Positions 1 through 5,088 of a stretch of 10,096 nucleotides of DNA are shown here, one piece after another. A program made the position numbers and the translations under genes. A model generated the notes under the pieces. The model did not search any database. It was not told where the DNA came from and saw only the letters and a program-made list of their open reading frames with translations. Each line of letters begins with the position of its first letter. Position 1 is the stretch's first letter. This DNA comes from Verrucomicrobiota bacterium (GTDB lineage: Bacteria; Verrucomicrobiota; Verrucomicrobiia; Limisphaerales; UBA8199). The stretch covers positions 1 to 10,096 of the forward strand of contig JAPLUA010000496.1 in the NCBI GenBank assembly GCA_026397855.1, given 5' to 3'.

Positions 1-70
1 CTACCGTTGGAACACGCTTGGAGCGCCGGGGAGGCGCGCCACCGGGGGGGCCGAGAAGGGCCTTGGGGCG

Positions 71-118
71 GTTTGTTACATCGGCCACACTGGCGCGCAG
101 CCTGGGAATGTAACAAAC
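71..118. repeat. 11-bp inverted repeat in the leader upstream of the LOG gene
   Basis: The arms GTTTGTTACAT (71-81) and ATGTAACAAAC (108-118) are perfectly complementary and enclose a 26-base GC-rich spacer, which can itself fold a small GGC/GCC stem (92-94 with 100-102). No T-tract follows on either strand, so it is a poor intrinsic terminator. It could be a transcript hairpin, the 3' end of an upstream gene unit, or a spaced operator. The remainder of 1-204 shows no credible ORF. A TTGACT hexamer at 150-155 resembles a -35 box, but no good -10 follows it, and no Shine-Dalgarno precedes the ATG at 205. Function is unknown. Confidence 0.55.
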
Positions 119-204
119 GGCTCCAATGAGCTGCTCCCGGATAGGATGCTTGACTCCCCGGCGGCGTCATGGCTTAGCTTAGCTTTGCAGATCAGCCTCT
201 AACC

Positions 205-798
205 ATGAAACGCGTTTGTATCTATTGCGGATCGAGCCCCGGGTCTCTCCCCGATTATGCCACGGCGGCCCGCCAGTGCGGCACCCTCCTGGCCCGGCGC
301 GGCCTGGCGGTCGTCTATGGCGGCGGCAACGTCGGGCTGATGGGCATGGTCGCTGACGCGGCGCTGGCGGCGGGCGGCGAGGTGATCGGCGTGATCCCGC
401 GGCGGATGATCGCCCGCGAACTGGCCCACGGCGGGGTGAGTTCCCTCATCGCCGTGGATTCCATGCACGAGCGCAAGCAGAAGATGGCCGACCTCGCGGA
501 TGCCTTCATCGCGCTGCCGGGCGGGATCGGCACGCTGGAAGAGATGTTCGAGGCGCTTACCTGGCTCCAGCTCGACCTGCACCGGAAGCCGGTGGGGCTG
601 CTCAACGTCGCGGGCTATTACGACGCCCTGCTCGCCTTCCTCGATCACATGCAAAACCAGCGATTCATCACCCCCGAGCACTGCGAGAGCCTGGTTGTGG
701 ATAACACGATCGAGGGGCTGCTCGACCGTTTGGCCCGCTACCAGCACCTGCCGCTTGGCAAGTGGATTGACAGAGAGCTCTCCGCGGCAAAGCATTGA
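205..798 (+). CDS. LOG family protein (TIGR00730-type Rossmann fold; probable nucleoside-5'-monophosphate phosphoribohydrolase)
   Basis: This is a 197-residue cytoplasmic protein of the LOG (Lonely Guy)/YvdD/PpnN-related family. Characterised members hydrolyse the N-glycosidic bond of cytokinin nucleotides or of AMP and related nucleotides, releasing the base and ribose 5-phosphate. The N-terminus VCIYCGSSPG, the glycine-rich YGGGNVGLMG (residues 38-47) and the signature PGGIGTLEE (105-113) are all present. A basic/acidic MHERKQKM stretch (87-94) sits where the family keeps its catalytic Arg. Length is typical for short-chain LOG proteins (about 180-200 aa). The ATG at 205 is used because the Rossmann strand begins immediately after it. 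The stop lies one base before the next gene's ATG, so the two are probably co-transcribed. The physiological substrate cannot be read from sequence; in a non-plant-associated bacterium, nucleotide salvage is as likely as cytokinin production. Confidence 0.93.
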   Translation: MKRVCIYCGSSPGSLPDYATAARQCGTLLARRGLAVVYGGGNVGLMGMVADAALAAGGEVIGVIPRRMIARELAHGGVSSLIAVDSMHERKQKMADLADAFIALPGGIGTLEEMFEALTWLQLDLHRKPVGLLNVAGYYDALLAFLDHMQNQRFITPEHCESLVVDNTIEGLLDRLARYQHLPLGKWIDRELSAAKH

Positions 799-799
799 C

Positions 800-1882
800 A
801 TGTCACATCGCATCCTCCGCCGCGCCCGGAGCTCCCCGCCGTTCGCGCTGCTTCACTTCGCTCTCTACCTCTGCCTGTCGGTGGTCATTGGCCGTTTCCC
901 CCTGCTCGCCGCGCCCTCCCCGGATGCTCCGCAACTGGTCTCCGTCAAGAAGCTTTGGGATGGCGCGCACCATAACGCGTTCACCGACCTGGCCCGCTTC
1001 AGCAACCAATGGTTCTGCACCTTCCGCGAGTCGCAAGCCCATGTGGGCGGCAATGGGAAGATACGCGTGCTCAGCTCTGCCGACGGGGATCGCTGGGAAT
1101 CAGCGGCGCTGCTGGGCGAGGAGGGCATTGACCTGCGCGACCCCAAACTCTCCCTGGCGCCCGACGGCCGGCTGATGCTCGTCCTGGGCGGATCGGTTTA
1201 TGAAGGCAAGACGCTCAAGGAGCGTCAGTCCCGCGTGGCCTTTTCCAGCGACGGGCGCGCCTGGACTACTCCGCAGCGGGTTCTGCAGAAGGGCGACTGG
1301 CTCTGGCGGGTCACCTGGCACCAGGACCACGCCTACGGCATCACCTACGCCTCGATGCGCCAAGCAGCGCCAACCAACGAATGGAGGATCACCCTGGTCG
1401 AGAGCAAGGACGGCCTCGCCTGGAGCCCGGTGACCAAACTTGCGGTGCCGGGTCAGCCCAACGAAGCCACCGTCCGCTTCCTGCCCAACGACGATTGCAT
1501 CGCGCTCGTGCGCCGCGAGGGCCCCGCGCCGGGCGCGGACAAGGCTGCGTGGATCGGCAGAAGCTCGCCCCCTTACACCGACTGGCACTGGATCCCCGCA
1601 GGCATGCAGATCGGCGGGCCGAACTTCCTGGTGCTGCCCGGCGGCGCGCTGGTGGCCGGCGGCCGCCAATACAATGCCAAGCCGGCCTCCGCCAGGACTT
1701 TCGTCGGCCGCATGACCCTCGAATCTGTCAGCGACGACCTGATCCTCCCGAGCGGCGGCGATTGTAGCTACCCCGGCATGGTGTGGCACGACGGGCTGCT
1801 TTGGGTCAGCTACTATTCCACACATGAGGGCAAGACCTCCATTTACCTCGCCAGAATCCGCATCCCCGGGCAGAAGCCGTAA
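800..1882 (+). CDS. secreted sialidase-like (BNR/Asp-box) protein
   Basis: This is a 360-residue protein with an N-terminal signal sequence: an RR-containing basic start, a hydrophobic core at about residues 14-31, and a plausible cleavage near LLAA at 35-38. The mature part carries three Asp-box-like motifs, SSADGDRW (92-99), SSDGRAW (149-155) and SKDGLAW (202-208). These are the SxDxGxxW turns that recur in six-bladed beta-propellers of sialidases and BNR proteins. FRES (75-78) and the Arg at 113 in DLRDPKL could supply sialidase-type arginines, but I cannot assign a full catalytic triad plus Asp and Glu. It may therefore be a non-sialidase propeller or a hydrolase acting on another glycan. 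The frame is open about 300 bases upstream, but that stretch is a shadow of the LOG gene. The ATG at 800, one base after the LOG stop, gives a proper signal peptide and suggests translational coupling. It is probably periplasmic or extracellular. Confidence 0.8.
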   Translation: MSHRILRRARSSPPFALLHFALYLCLSVVIGRFPLLAAPSPDAPQLVSVKKLWDGAHHNAFTDLARFSNQWFCTFRESQAHVGGNGKIRVLSSADGDRWESAALLGEEGIDLRDPKLSLAPDGRLMLVLGGSVYEGKTLKERQSRVAFSSDGRAWTTPQRVLQKGDWLWRVTWHQDHAYGITYASMRQAAPTNEWRITLVESKDGLAWSPVTKLAVPGQPNEATVRFLPNDDCIALVRREGPAPGADKAAWIGRSSPPYTDWHWIPAGMQIGGPNFLVLPGGALVAGGRQYNAKPASARTFVGRMTLESVSDDLILPSGGDCSYPGMVWHDGLLWVSYYSTHEGKTSIYLARIRIPGQKP

Positions 1883-2033
1883 GTCCCGGAGCATCCGACA
1901 CTCGCTATGAAGAGGCAGTCGCCAACACGTGGAAATTCGCCAAGGTAGGTGGACGATGGCCTGTGCTTGATCTCGATCAATAGTCGGCTGCCGCGCTGAA
2001 TAGGGCTGTGAATCGCCCGCAGGAGCTTGAGGG
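1883..2033. other. convergent intergenic region, no gene seen
   Basis: This 151-base spacer separates the stops of the convergent sialidase-like and nucleotidyltransferase genes. It holds a small palindrome TTGATC-tc-GATCAA (1967-1980). A 6-bp hairpin GCTTGA-ggg-TCAAGC (2025-2039) overlaps the nucleotidyltransferase stop codon. Neither is followed by a T-tract, so a terminator is possible but not shown. Frames that run through it on the minus strand are antisense extensions without recognisable features. Confidence 0.5.
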
Positions 2034-2786
2034 TCAAGCCATACGAACCAGCTTCGCCTGCCACCGAACGAACCGGTTCTCGCTGAACCGTTTGACCAGG
2101 CGGTGATTGCTGACCGCAATCTCAGTTAGCGGGAGCGCCTGCGTCCAGTCCACTGCGAACGCTCGAACGACCTTCTTGCCGCGGCCCGACTCTGCCAGCT
2201 TGAGCACACGTTCCAAAGCCCCCAGCCAACCGCGTGCGGGCAGCGTGCCGTCTTCCACCCCGCGCAATGTCTCACGCAGAAATGCCCGGACGCACAAGAG
2301 CATGATGCGCAGGTGCTCCACGTCCCGCCGTTCCCTTTGGTCCACGTTCAGCGCAAGATATAATTTGCAGGAAAGCAGGGAAATAGGATCCACCACCCGC
2401 ACCCGATAACCCGCAAACTCGTAATCTGCGGCCAGTCTTTCCACCACGTTTGGCCGCACCCCAGGAATGAGGCGCAATACTTCAATGGTTGTGGGTGAAC
2501 CTCCGACCAGAAAGCTGACAATACCAGCCAATGCGGTCATTTCTCGCGAATGCGGGAACTGCGCCCGCATCCCGAGTCCTTTAGCAATACGCAATACGTC
2601 CTCGCGTCCGCCTTGGAAATCAATGTCCTTGCTGGTAAACGGCCGCCATTGTTCCACCGCGGGCTCCTCGGCGGCGTAACGAGACGCCCAGAAATAGACC
2701 GCTTGGCCGCCGATCAAGAGGTAGGGCTTGCCATTTCCGTCCTGCTGAGCGAGAACGTGTCCAAATGCTTGAAGGGCAAAGCGCAC
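2034..2786 (-). CDS. AbiEii/MNT-like nucleotidyltransferase-fold protein
   Basis: The reading frame is open from 2936 (GTG, 300 codons). I place the start at the GTG at 2786 (about 250 aa) because the upstream part overlaps the small ORF at 2819-3001, and the fold needs only the helix VRFALQAFGHVLAQQ before its first strand. A CTG at 2816 is another option. In numbering of the 300-codon frame, the nucleotidyltransferase core is YLLIGGQAV (72-80) followed by FTSKDIDFQ (100-108), with D104 and D106 as the likely metal ligands. Further on, VDPISLLSCKLYLAL (182-196) and RERRDVEHL (201-209) match the 'KL.AL..R...D' block of AbiEii-type toxins and related enzymes. Such proteins transfer nucleotides to tRNA or protein; the target here is unknown. 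Base composition is lower in GC than flanking genes (about 52% in sampled lines), suggesting acquisition. No Shine-Dalgarno is seen. Confidence 0.72.
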   Translation of the reverse strand: MRFALQAFGHVLAQQDGNGKPYLLIGGQAVYFWASRYAAEEPAVEQWRPFTSKDIDFQGGREDVLRIAKGLGMRAQFPHSREMTALAGIVSFLVGGSPTTIEVLRLIPGVRPNVVERLAADYEFAGYRVRVVDPISLLSCKLYLALNVDQRERRDVEHLRIMLLCVRAFLRETLRGVEDGTLPARGWLGALERVLKLAESGRGKKVVRAFAVDWTQALPLTEIAVSNHRLVKRFSENRFVRWQAKLVRMA

Positions 2787-2818
2787 GAAAGGCGGTTGCG
2801 CCTGTAATCGGCGCAGAA

Positions 2819-3001
2819 CTACTGAGCCATGGCCTGCAGCATCTGGCGCAAGTTGGTAATCCGGCCTTTCGTTCCATAGGTCAACGCATATCGCCGCTCG
2901 AATGCAATCGCCGATCGGCGGCGCTTCTGCGCGCACCGCAGGTCAGCTACACGCTCACGAGCCTCGTCGCGCTTGAGGGCATGGATGGACTTCACACTCA
3001 T
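2819..3001 (-). CDS. small basic hypothetical protein upstream of the nucleotidyltransferase
   Basis: This is a 60-residue ORF starting at the ATG at 3001 (MSVKSIHALKRDEARERV...). An ATG at 3022 would add seven hydrophobic residues. It is rich in Arg and Lys (DLRCAQKRRRSAIAFERR in the middle), is probably helical, and ends in NLRQMLQAMAQ. I do not recognise a named family. Reasons to think it is real: sensible amino-acid composition with clustered charges, lower-GC DNA matching the gene behind it, and a position immediately 5' of the nucleotidyltransferase, whose probable start lies 33 bases downstream of its stop. By position it could be an antitoxin or accessory partner, but it is far shorter than the winged-helix AbiEi antitoxin and no DNA-binding motif is clear. 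It could also be an accidental ORF. Confidence 0.45.
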   Translation of the reverse strand: MSVKSIHALKRDEARERVADLRCAQKRRRSAIAFERRYALTYGTKGRITNLRQMLQAMAQ

Positions 3002-3016
3002 AGCCAATAAGCTAAC

Positions 3017-3050
3017 ATGCACACCGTCACCGTAAAGACGGAAGTTGCAT
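3017..3050. repeat. imperfect two-step hairpin between DUF2062 gene and small ORF
   Basis: Outer arms ATGCA (3017-3021) and TGCAT (3046-3050) and inner arms CCGTC (3024-3028) and GACGG (3037-3041) can form one interrupted stem. It lies just beyond the stop of the DUF2062 gene on the minus strand and at the 5' edge of the small ORF. It may terminate the hisA operon or mark the leader of the next unit, but it lacks a T-tract. Confidence 0.3.
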
Positions 3051-3072
3051 CAAACGAAATGAATCCTCCTGC

Positions 3073-3573
3073 CTAAAGGGCTCCCGGTTTCCCGTGTTCC
3101 TCGCCCTGGAGGCGCTTCTTGAGGTGATGCCGGGCCACCAACCGCTTTGTGATCACGTATGAGAAAAAGGCAAACGGCGCCGAGCAGATCGTTGCGCCGA
3201 CCATCAGCGGCTTGCCGATGGTGAGCAGGTTCGACCAGCTTCGCAGTTGGTGGATATCCCAATGGGTCTTACCTATTGAAGGCGGCAAGTGGTGCGGGCT
3301 GCTCAGCAGCCAGTAGCCGACATCGTACTCCCATCGGAATATCACCGGCATCACGGGGAACAGGATATCGTGGGCAGCGCTTGCAATCACCGCCGCGAGG
3401 ATGTTGCTGCGCGTGAGCCAGGCAAAGAGAATCGTCAGGGCGGTCTTGAGCCCGATGAGCGGGGTGAAGCCGATGAAGATGCCGATGGCCACGCCGCCCG
3501 CGATCGCCTCCGGCGTGTCGCGAATCGCCAGGAGCTTCAACGAGTGCTCACGCAACCAGCGTTTCGGGTTCAT
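3073..3573 (-). CDS. DUF2062 domain integral membrane protein
   Basis: This is a 166-residue protein matching the DUF2062 family. Its signature is TPEAIAGGVAIGIFIGFTPL (residues 20-39), followed by a polar turn and a second hydrophobic segment ALTILFAWLTRSNILAAVIA (45-64), with Asn58 at the family's conserved 'R.N..aa' position. Further hydrophobic stretches are DILFPVMPVIF (69-79) and MVGATICSAPFAFFSYVIT (124-142). The basic C-terminus (KRLVARHHLKKRLQGEEHGK) is probably cytoplasmic. Function is unknown for the family; many members sit near envelope or glycosylation genes. Its ATG at 3573 overlaps the hisA stop as ATGA, so translation is very likely coupled to hisA. There is no obvious biochemical link to histidine synthesis. 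Confidence 0.88.
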   Translation of the reverse strand: MNPKRWLREHSLKLLAIRDTPEAIAGGVAIGIFIGFTPLIGLKTALTILFAWLTRSNILAAVIASAAHDILFPVMPVIFRWEYDVGYWLLSSPHHLPPSIGKTHWDIHQLRSWSNLLTIGKPLMVGATICSAPFAFFSYVITKRLVARHHLKKRLQGEEHGKPGAL

Positions 3574-4337
3574 GTCTTGCCGTGCCGCCGATTGAAGGCT
3601 ACGGCGTCCTCATACCGCACCCCGCCGCCGCCGAAGATGTCGAGCGCCGAGCCGATCGTCAGGTCAACCCTCCCCTGCCCTGTCTGCGTCACGGCTTCGA
3701 GATCAGCGAGTGACTTCGCACCGCCGGCGTAGGTGGTCGGGATGGGCGACCATCGGGCCAACCGCGCGACCAATTCCTCGTCAATCCCGCGACATTGCCC
3801 CTCCACATCCACCGCATGAACGAGGAACTCGTCGCAGGAGCCCGCCAGGCGGACGAGGTTCCCGGCGTTGACCGCCACCTCGGTGAACTTCTGCCAGCGG
3901 TCGGTCACGACGAAATACTCCTTGCCTCGCAGGCGGCAGCTCAAGTCCAGCACCAGCCGCTGCCTGCCGATCGCCGACACAAGCTGCGCGAGGCGGTCCC
4001 AATCCACCTGTCCGGCGCGGAAGACCCACGAAGTGACAATGACATGGGATGCGCCCGCGTCCAGCCAAAGCCGGGCGTTGTCGAGGTTGACTCCGCCGCC
4101 GATCTGCAGTCCGCCGGGATAGGCTTGCAGCGCGGCGCGCGCCTCGGAATCGTTGCCAGCCCCGAGCATGATCACATGCCCGCCCTTGAGTCCGTCGCGC
4201 TGATAGAGCGCGGCGTACCAGGCGGCGGGGTGATCGGAGACAAAGTTCGTCCGCAGCCGCGCCGGCTCGTCGCCGAGCGTGCCGCCGACGATCTGCTTTA
4301 CTTTCCCCTCGTGGAGATCAATGCATGGACGAAACAC
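3570..4337 (-). CDS. hisA: HisA, eukaryotic (HIS6) type: ProFAR/phosphoribosyl-formimino-AICAR-P isomerase
   Basis: This is a 255-residue cytoplasmic (beta/alpha)8-barrel enzyme for the Amadori isomerisation ProFAR to PRFAR, the fourth step of histidine synthesis. It follows the yeast/plant HIS6 pattern (TIGR02129) closely rather than the usual bacterial HisA. Diagnostic stretches are CIDLHEGKVKQIVGGTL (5-21), HVIMLGAGND (54-63), LQIGGGVNLDNARLWL (77-92), VIVTSWVF (99-106), LVLDLSCR (128-135), FLVHAVDVEGQCRGIDEELV (171-190), YAGGAKSLADL (203-213) and VDLTIGSALDIFGG (224-237). D7 is the likely N-terminal catalytic Asp and D131 the second; GGG, AGGAKS and TIGS supply phosphate-binding loops. 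Length matches HIS6 (about 260 aa). The start is the GTG at 4337, supported by alignment to the family's conserved N-terminus from memory. No good Shine-Dalgarno precedes it; TAAAGGC repeats occupy the leader. No other his gene is in the window. Confidence 0.93.
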   Translation of the reverse strand: MFRPCIDLHEGKVKQIVGGTLGDEPARLRTNFVSDHPAAWYAALYQRDGLKGGHVIMLGAGNDSEARAALQAYPGGLQIGGGVNLDNARLWLDAGASHVIVTSWVFRAGQVDWDRLAQLVSAIGRQRLVLDLSCRLRGKEYFVVTDRWQKFTEVAVNAGNLVRLAGSCDEFLVHAVDVEGQCRGIDEELVARLARWSPIPTTYAGGAKSLADLEAVTQTGQGRVDLTIGSALDIFGGGGVRYEDAVAFNRRHGKT

Positions 4338-4340
4338 GCC

Positions 4341-4379
4341 CTAAGTTAAAGGCTAAAGGCTGAAGACTAAAGGCTAAAG
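4341..4379. repeat. heptanucleotide tandem repeat (TAAAGGC, about 4.7 units) abutting hisA
   Basis: Units are TAAAGGC at 4347-4353, 4354-4360 and 4368-4374, a variant TGAAGAC at 4361-4367 and a partial TAAAG at 4375-4379; CTAAGT (4341-4346) looks like a decayed sixth unit. On the hisA sense strand the unit reads GCCTTTA. The array ends three bases before the hisA GTG start (4337), so it occupies the place of the ribosome binding site and the 5' leader. Short heptamer repeats of this kind are known in other bacteria (for example STRR repeats of filamentous cyanobacteria). Confidence 0.8.
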
Positions 4380-4440
4380 TCGGGGAAGGGTGGTAGTGGG
4401 GCGCAAATCACAGTTTCCGAGGACGTGTAAGAAGGCGAAA

Positions 4441-4510
4441 GGAGCGCGGACATTCTTGTCCGCCTCGGCCGCGTTGGCAAGCCCCAGGCGGACAAGAATG
4501 TCCGCGCTCC
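4441..4510. repeat. perfect 25-bp inverted repeat with nested palindromes (dispersed-repeat-like element)
   Basis: The left arm (4441-4465) and right arm (4486-4510) are exact reverse complements, separated by 20 bases (4466-4485). Each arm also contains its own hairpin, GCGGACA-TTCT-TGTCCGC on the left (4446-4463) and the mirror image on the right. The element could therefore fold either as one long stem or as two short ones. It lies in the non-coding gap between the Dabb gene and hisA. I see no target-site duplication and no T-tract. From memory, similar 'GCGGACA..TGTCCGC' repeats are abundant in Verrucomicrobiota intergenic DNA, where they give rise to false ORFs; that is recollection, not a search. 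Confidence 0.85.
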
Positions 4511-4589
4511 GATAACATGAGTTGCGCCCGTGGGCGTGGTTCAGGGACTGCATCAAGCACTTGAATCCATCGTGCGGGCGCGCAAGGCA

Positions 4590-4615
4590 GGGGCGCTTCG
4601 CCGAAAAGCGTCCCC
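4590..4615 (-). terminator. GC-rich hairpin downstream of the Dabb gene
   Basis: GGGG CGCTT (4590-4598) pairs with AAGCG (4606-4610) and CCCC (4612-4615), with one bulged base (4611) and a 7-base loop. It begins about 27 bases past the Dabb stop on the minus strand. The stem is strong but no U-tract follows, so it may be a weak, Rho-assisted or mRNA-stabilising 3' structure rather than a classical terminator. Confidence 0.35.
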
Positions 4616-4642
4616 GGCCAGGAGCGCACGCAAGGAGGCCGA

Positions 4643-5014
4643 TCACTCCTGCACGTTGAAGTCCATGACGAACACGTCATCGAGCACCGGGCCGACGATG
4701 GCGCCGAAGGCCTTGTGCGCGGGATGCACGATGTAACTGTCGCGGTCCGTGTCGCTCTTGAAGCTGAGCACGAAGCAGTGGGTGAAGCCCTTGTCCCGCT
4801 TCTCCTTGCTCACGTTGGTGCCCCATTCGAGGCTGACGATCTGCGGGATCTTCTGCTTGAGCCCCTGAAAGGCGGCCTCGATCTTCTTGATCTCATCGGT
4901 GCTGGCGGTGCTTTTGAACTTGAAGCAGACGACATGTTGGAGTTTGCCGGCAGCGTTGGCACTGGTGACCATGCCCGCCAGGAGGAGGGCACAAAGGATG
5001 GCTAATGTTTTCAT
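4643..5014 (-). CDS. exported Dabb (stress-responsive alpha/beta-barrel) domain protein
   Basis: This is a 123-residue protein. A clear signal peptide (MKTLAILCALLLAGMVTSANA, residues 1-21, AxA cleavage site) precedes a single Dabb domain. The domain shows HVVCFKFK (27-34), a helix EIKKIEAAFQGLKQKIP (41-57), SLEWGTNVS (61-69), FTHCFVLSFKS (77-87), YIVHPAHKAF (94-103) and a closing strand VMDFNV (116-121). This is the usual ferredoxin-like dimeric fold of about 100 aa. Known Dabb proteins range from plant stress proteins to polyketide cyclases such as olivetolic acid cyclase; most bacterial ones have no assigned reaction. Export to the periplasm is the unusual feature. The gene lies 74 bases downstream of the rhomboid gene on the same strand and may share its transcript. 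No Shine-Dalgarno is visible before the ATG at 5014, but the signal peptide fixes the start. Confidence 0.9.
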   Translation of the reverse strand: MKTLAILCALLLAGMVTSANAAGKLQHVVCFKFKSTASTDEIKKIEAAFQGLKQKIPQIVSLEWGTNVSKEKRDKGFTHCFVLSFKSDTDRDSYIVHPAHKAFGAIVGPVLDDVFVMDFNVQE

Positions 5015-5088
5015 GATGGTCGTAGCCTAACGGGTTGGGGGACCGGGGACAAGCCGCACGAAACACAGGTCCTCAAGCTCGGCCGGGG

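Larger units (their letters stand above)
4338..4642. other. gene-free spacer of about 305 bases between Dabb gene and hisA
   Basis: The spacer holds the TAAAGGC array, the 25-bp inverted repeat and a GC-rich hairpin nearer the Dabb stop. Two overlapping minus-strand frames of about 90 codons run across it, but both translate straight through the palindrome and show no family motif, so I do not call them. Any hisA promoter must lie here or within the Dabb gene; I cannot point to convincing -35 and -10 boxes. Confidence 0.6.

Noticed and set aside
500..799. In-frame 100-codon extension upstream of the sialidase-like protein
   Set aside because: It overlaps the LOG gene, is Ser/Arg/Cys-rich shadow sequence, and would bury the signal peptide.
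1967..1980. TTGATC/GATCAA palindrome as an operator
   Set aside because: It lies between two convergent gene ends, where no promoter is expected, and is short enough to occur by chance.
1100..2119. 339-codon open frame on the minus strand opposite the sialidase-like gene
   Set aside because: It is antisense to a gene with a clear signal peptide and Asp boxes; its translation has no motif and the composition expected of a high-GC shadow frame.
4441..4510. CRISPR array or intrinsic terminator
   Set aside because: There are only two arms in inverted rather than direct orientation, without spacers, and no T-tract follows on either strand.
4374..4680. Two overlapping ~90-codon minus-strand ORFs in the spacer
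   Set aside because: Both read through the perfect inverted repeat, lack any motif, and one also overlaps the Dabb stop region; they are better explained as repeat artefacts.
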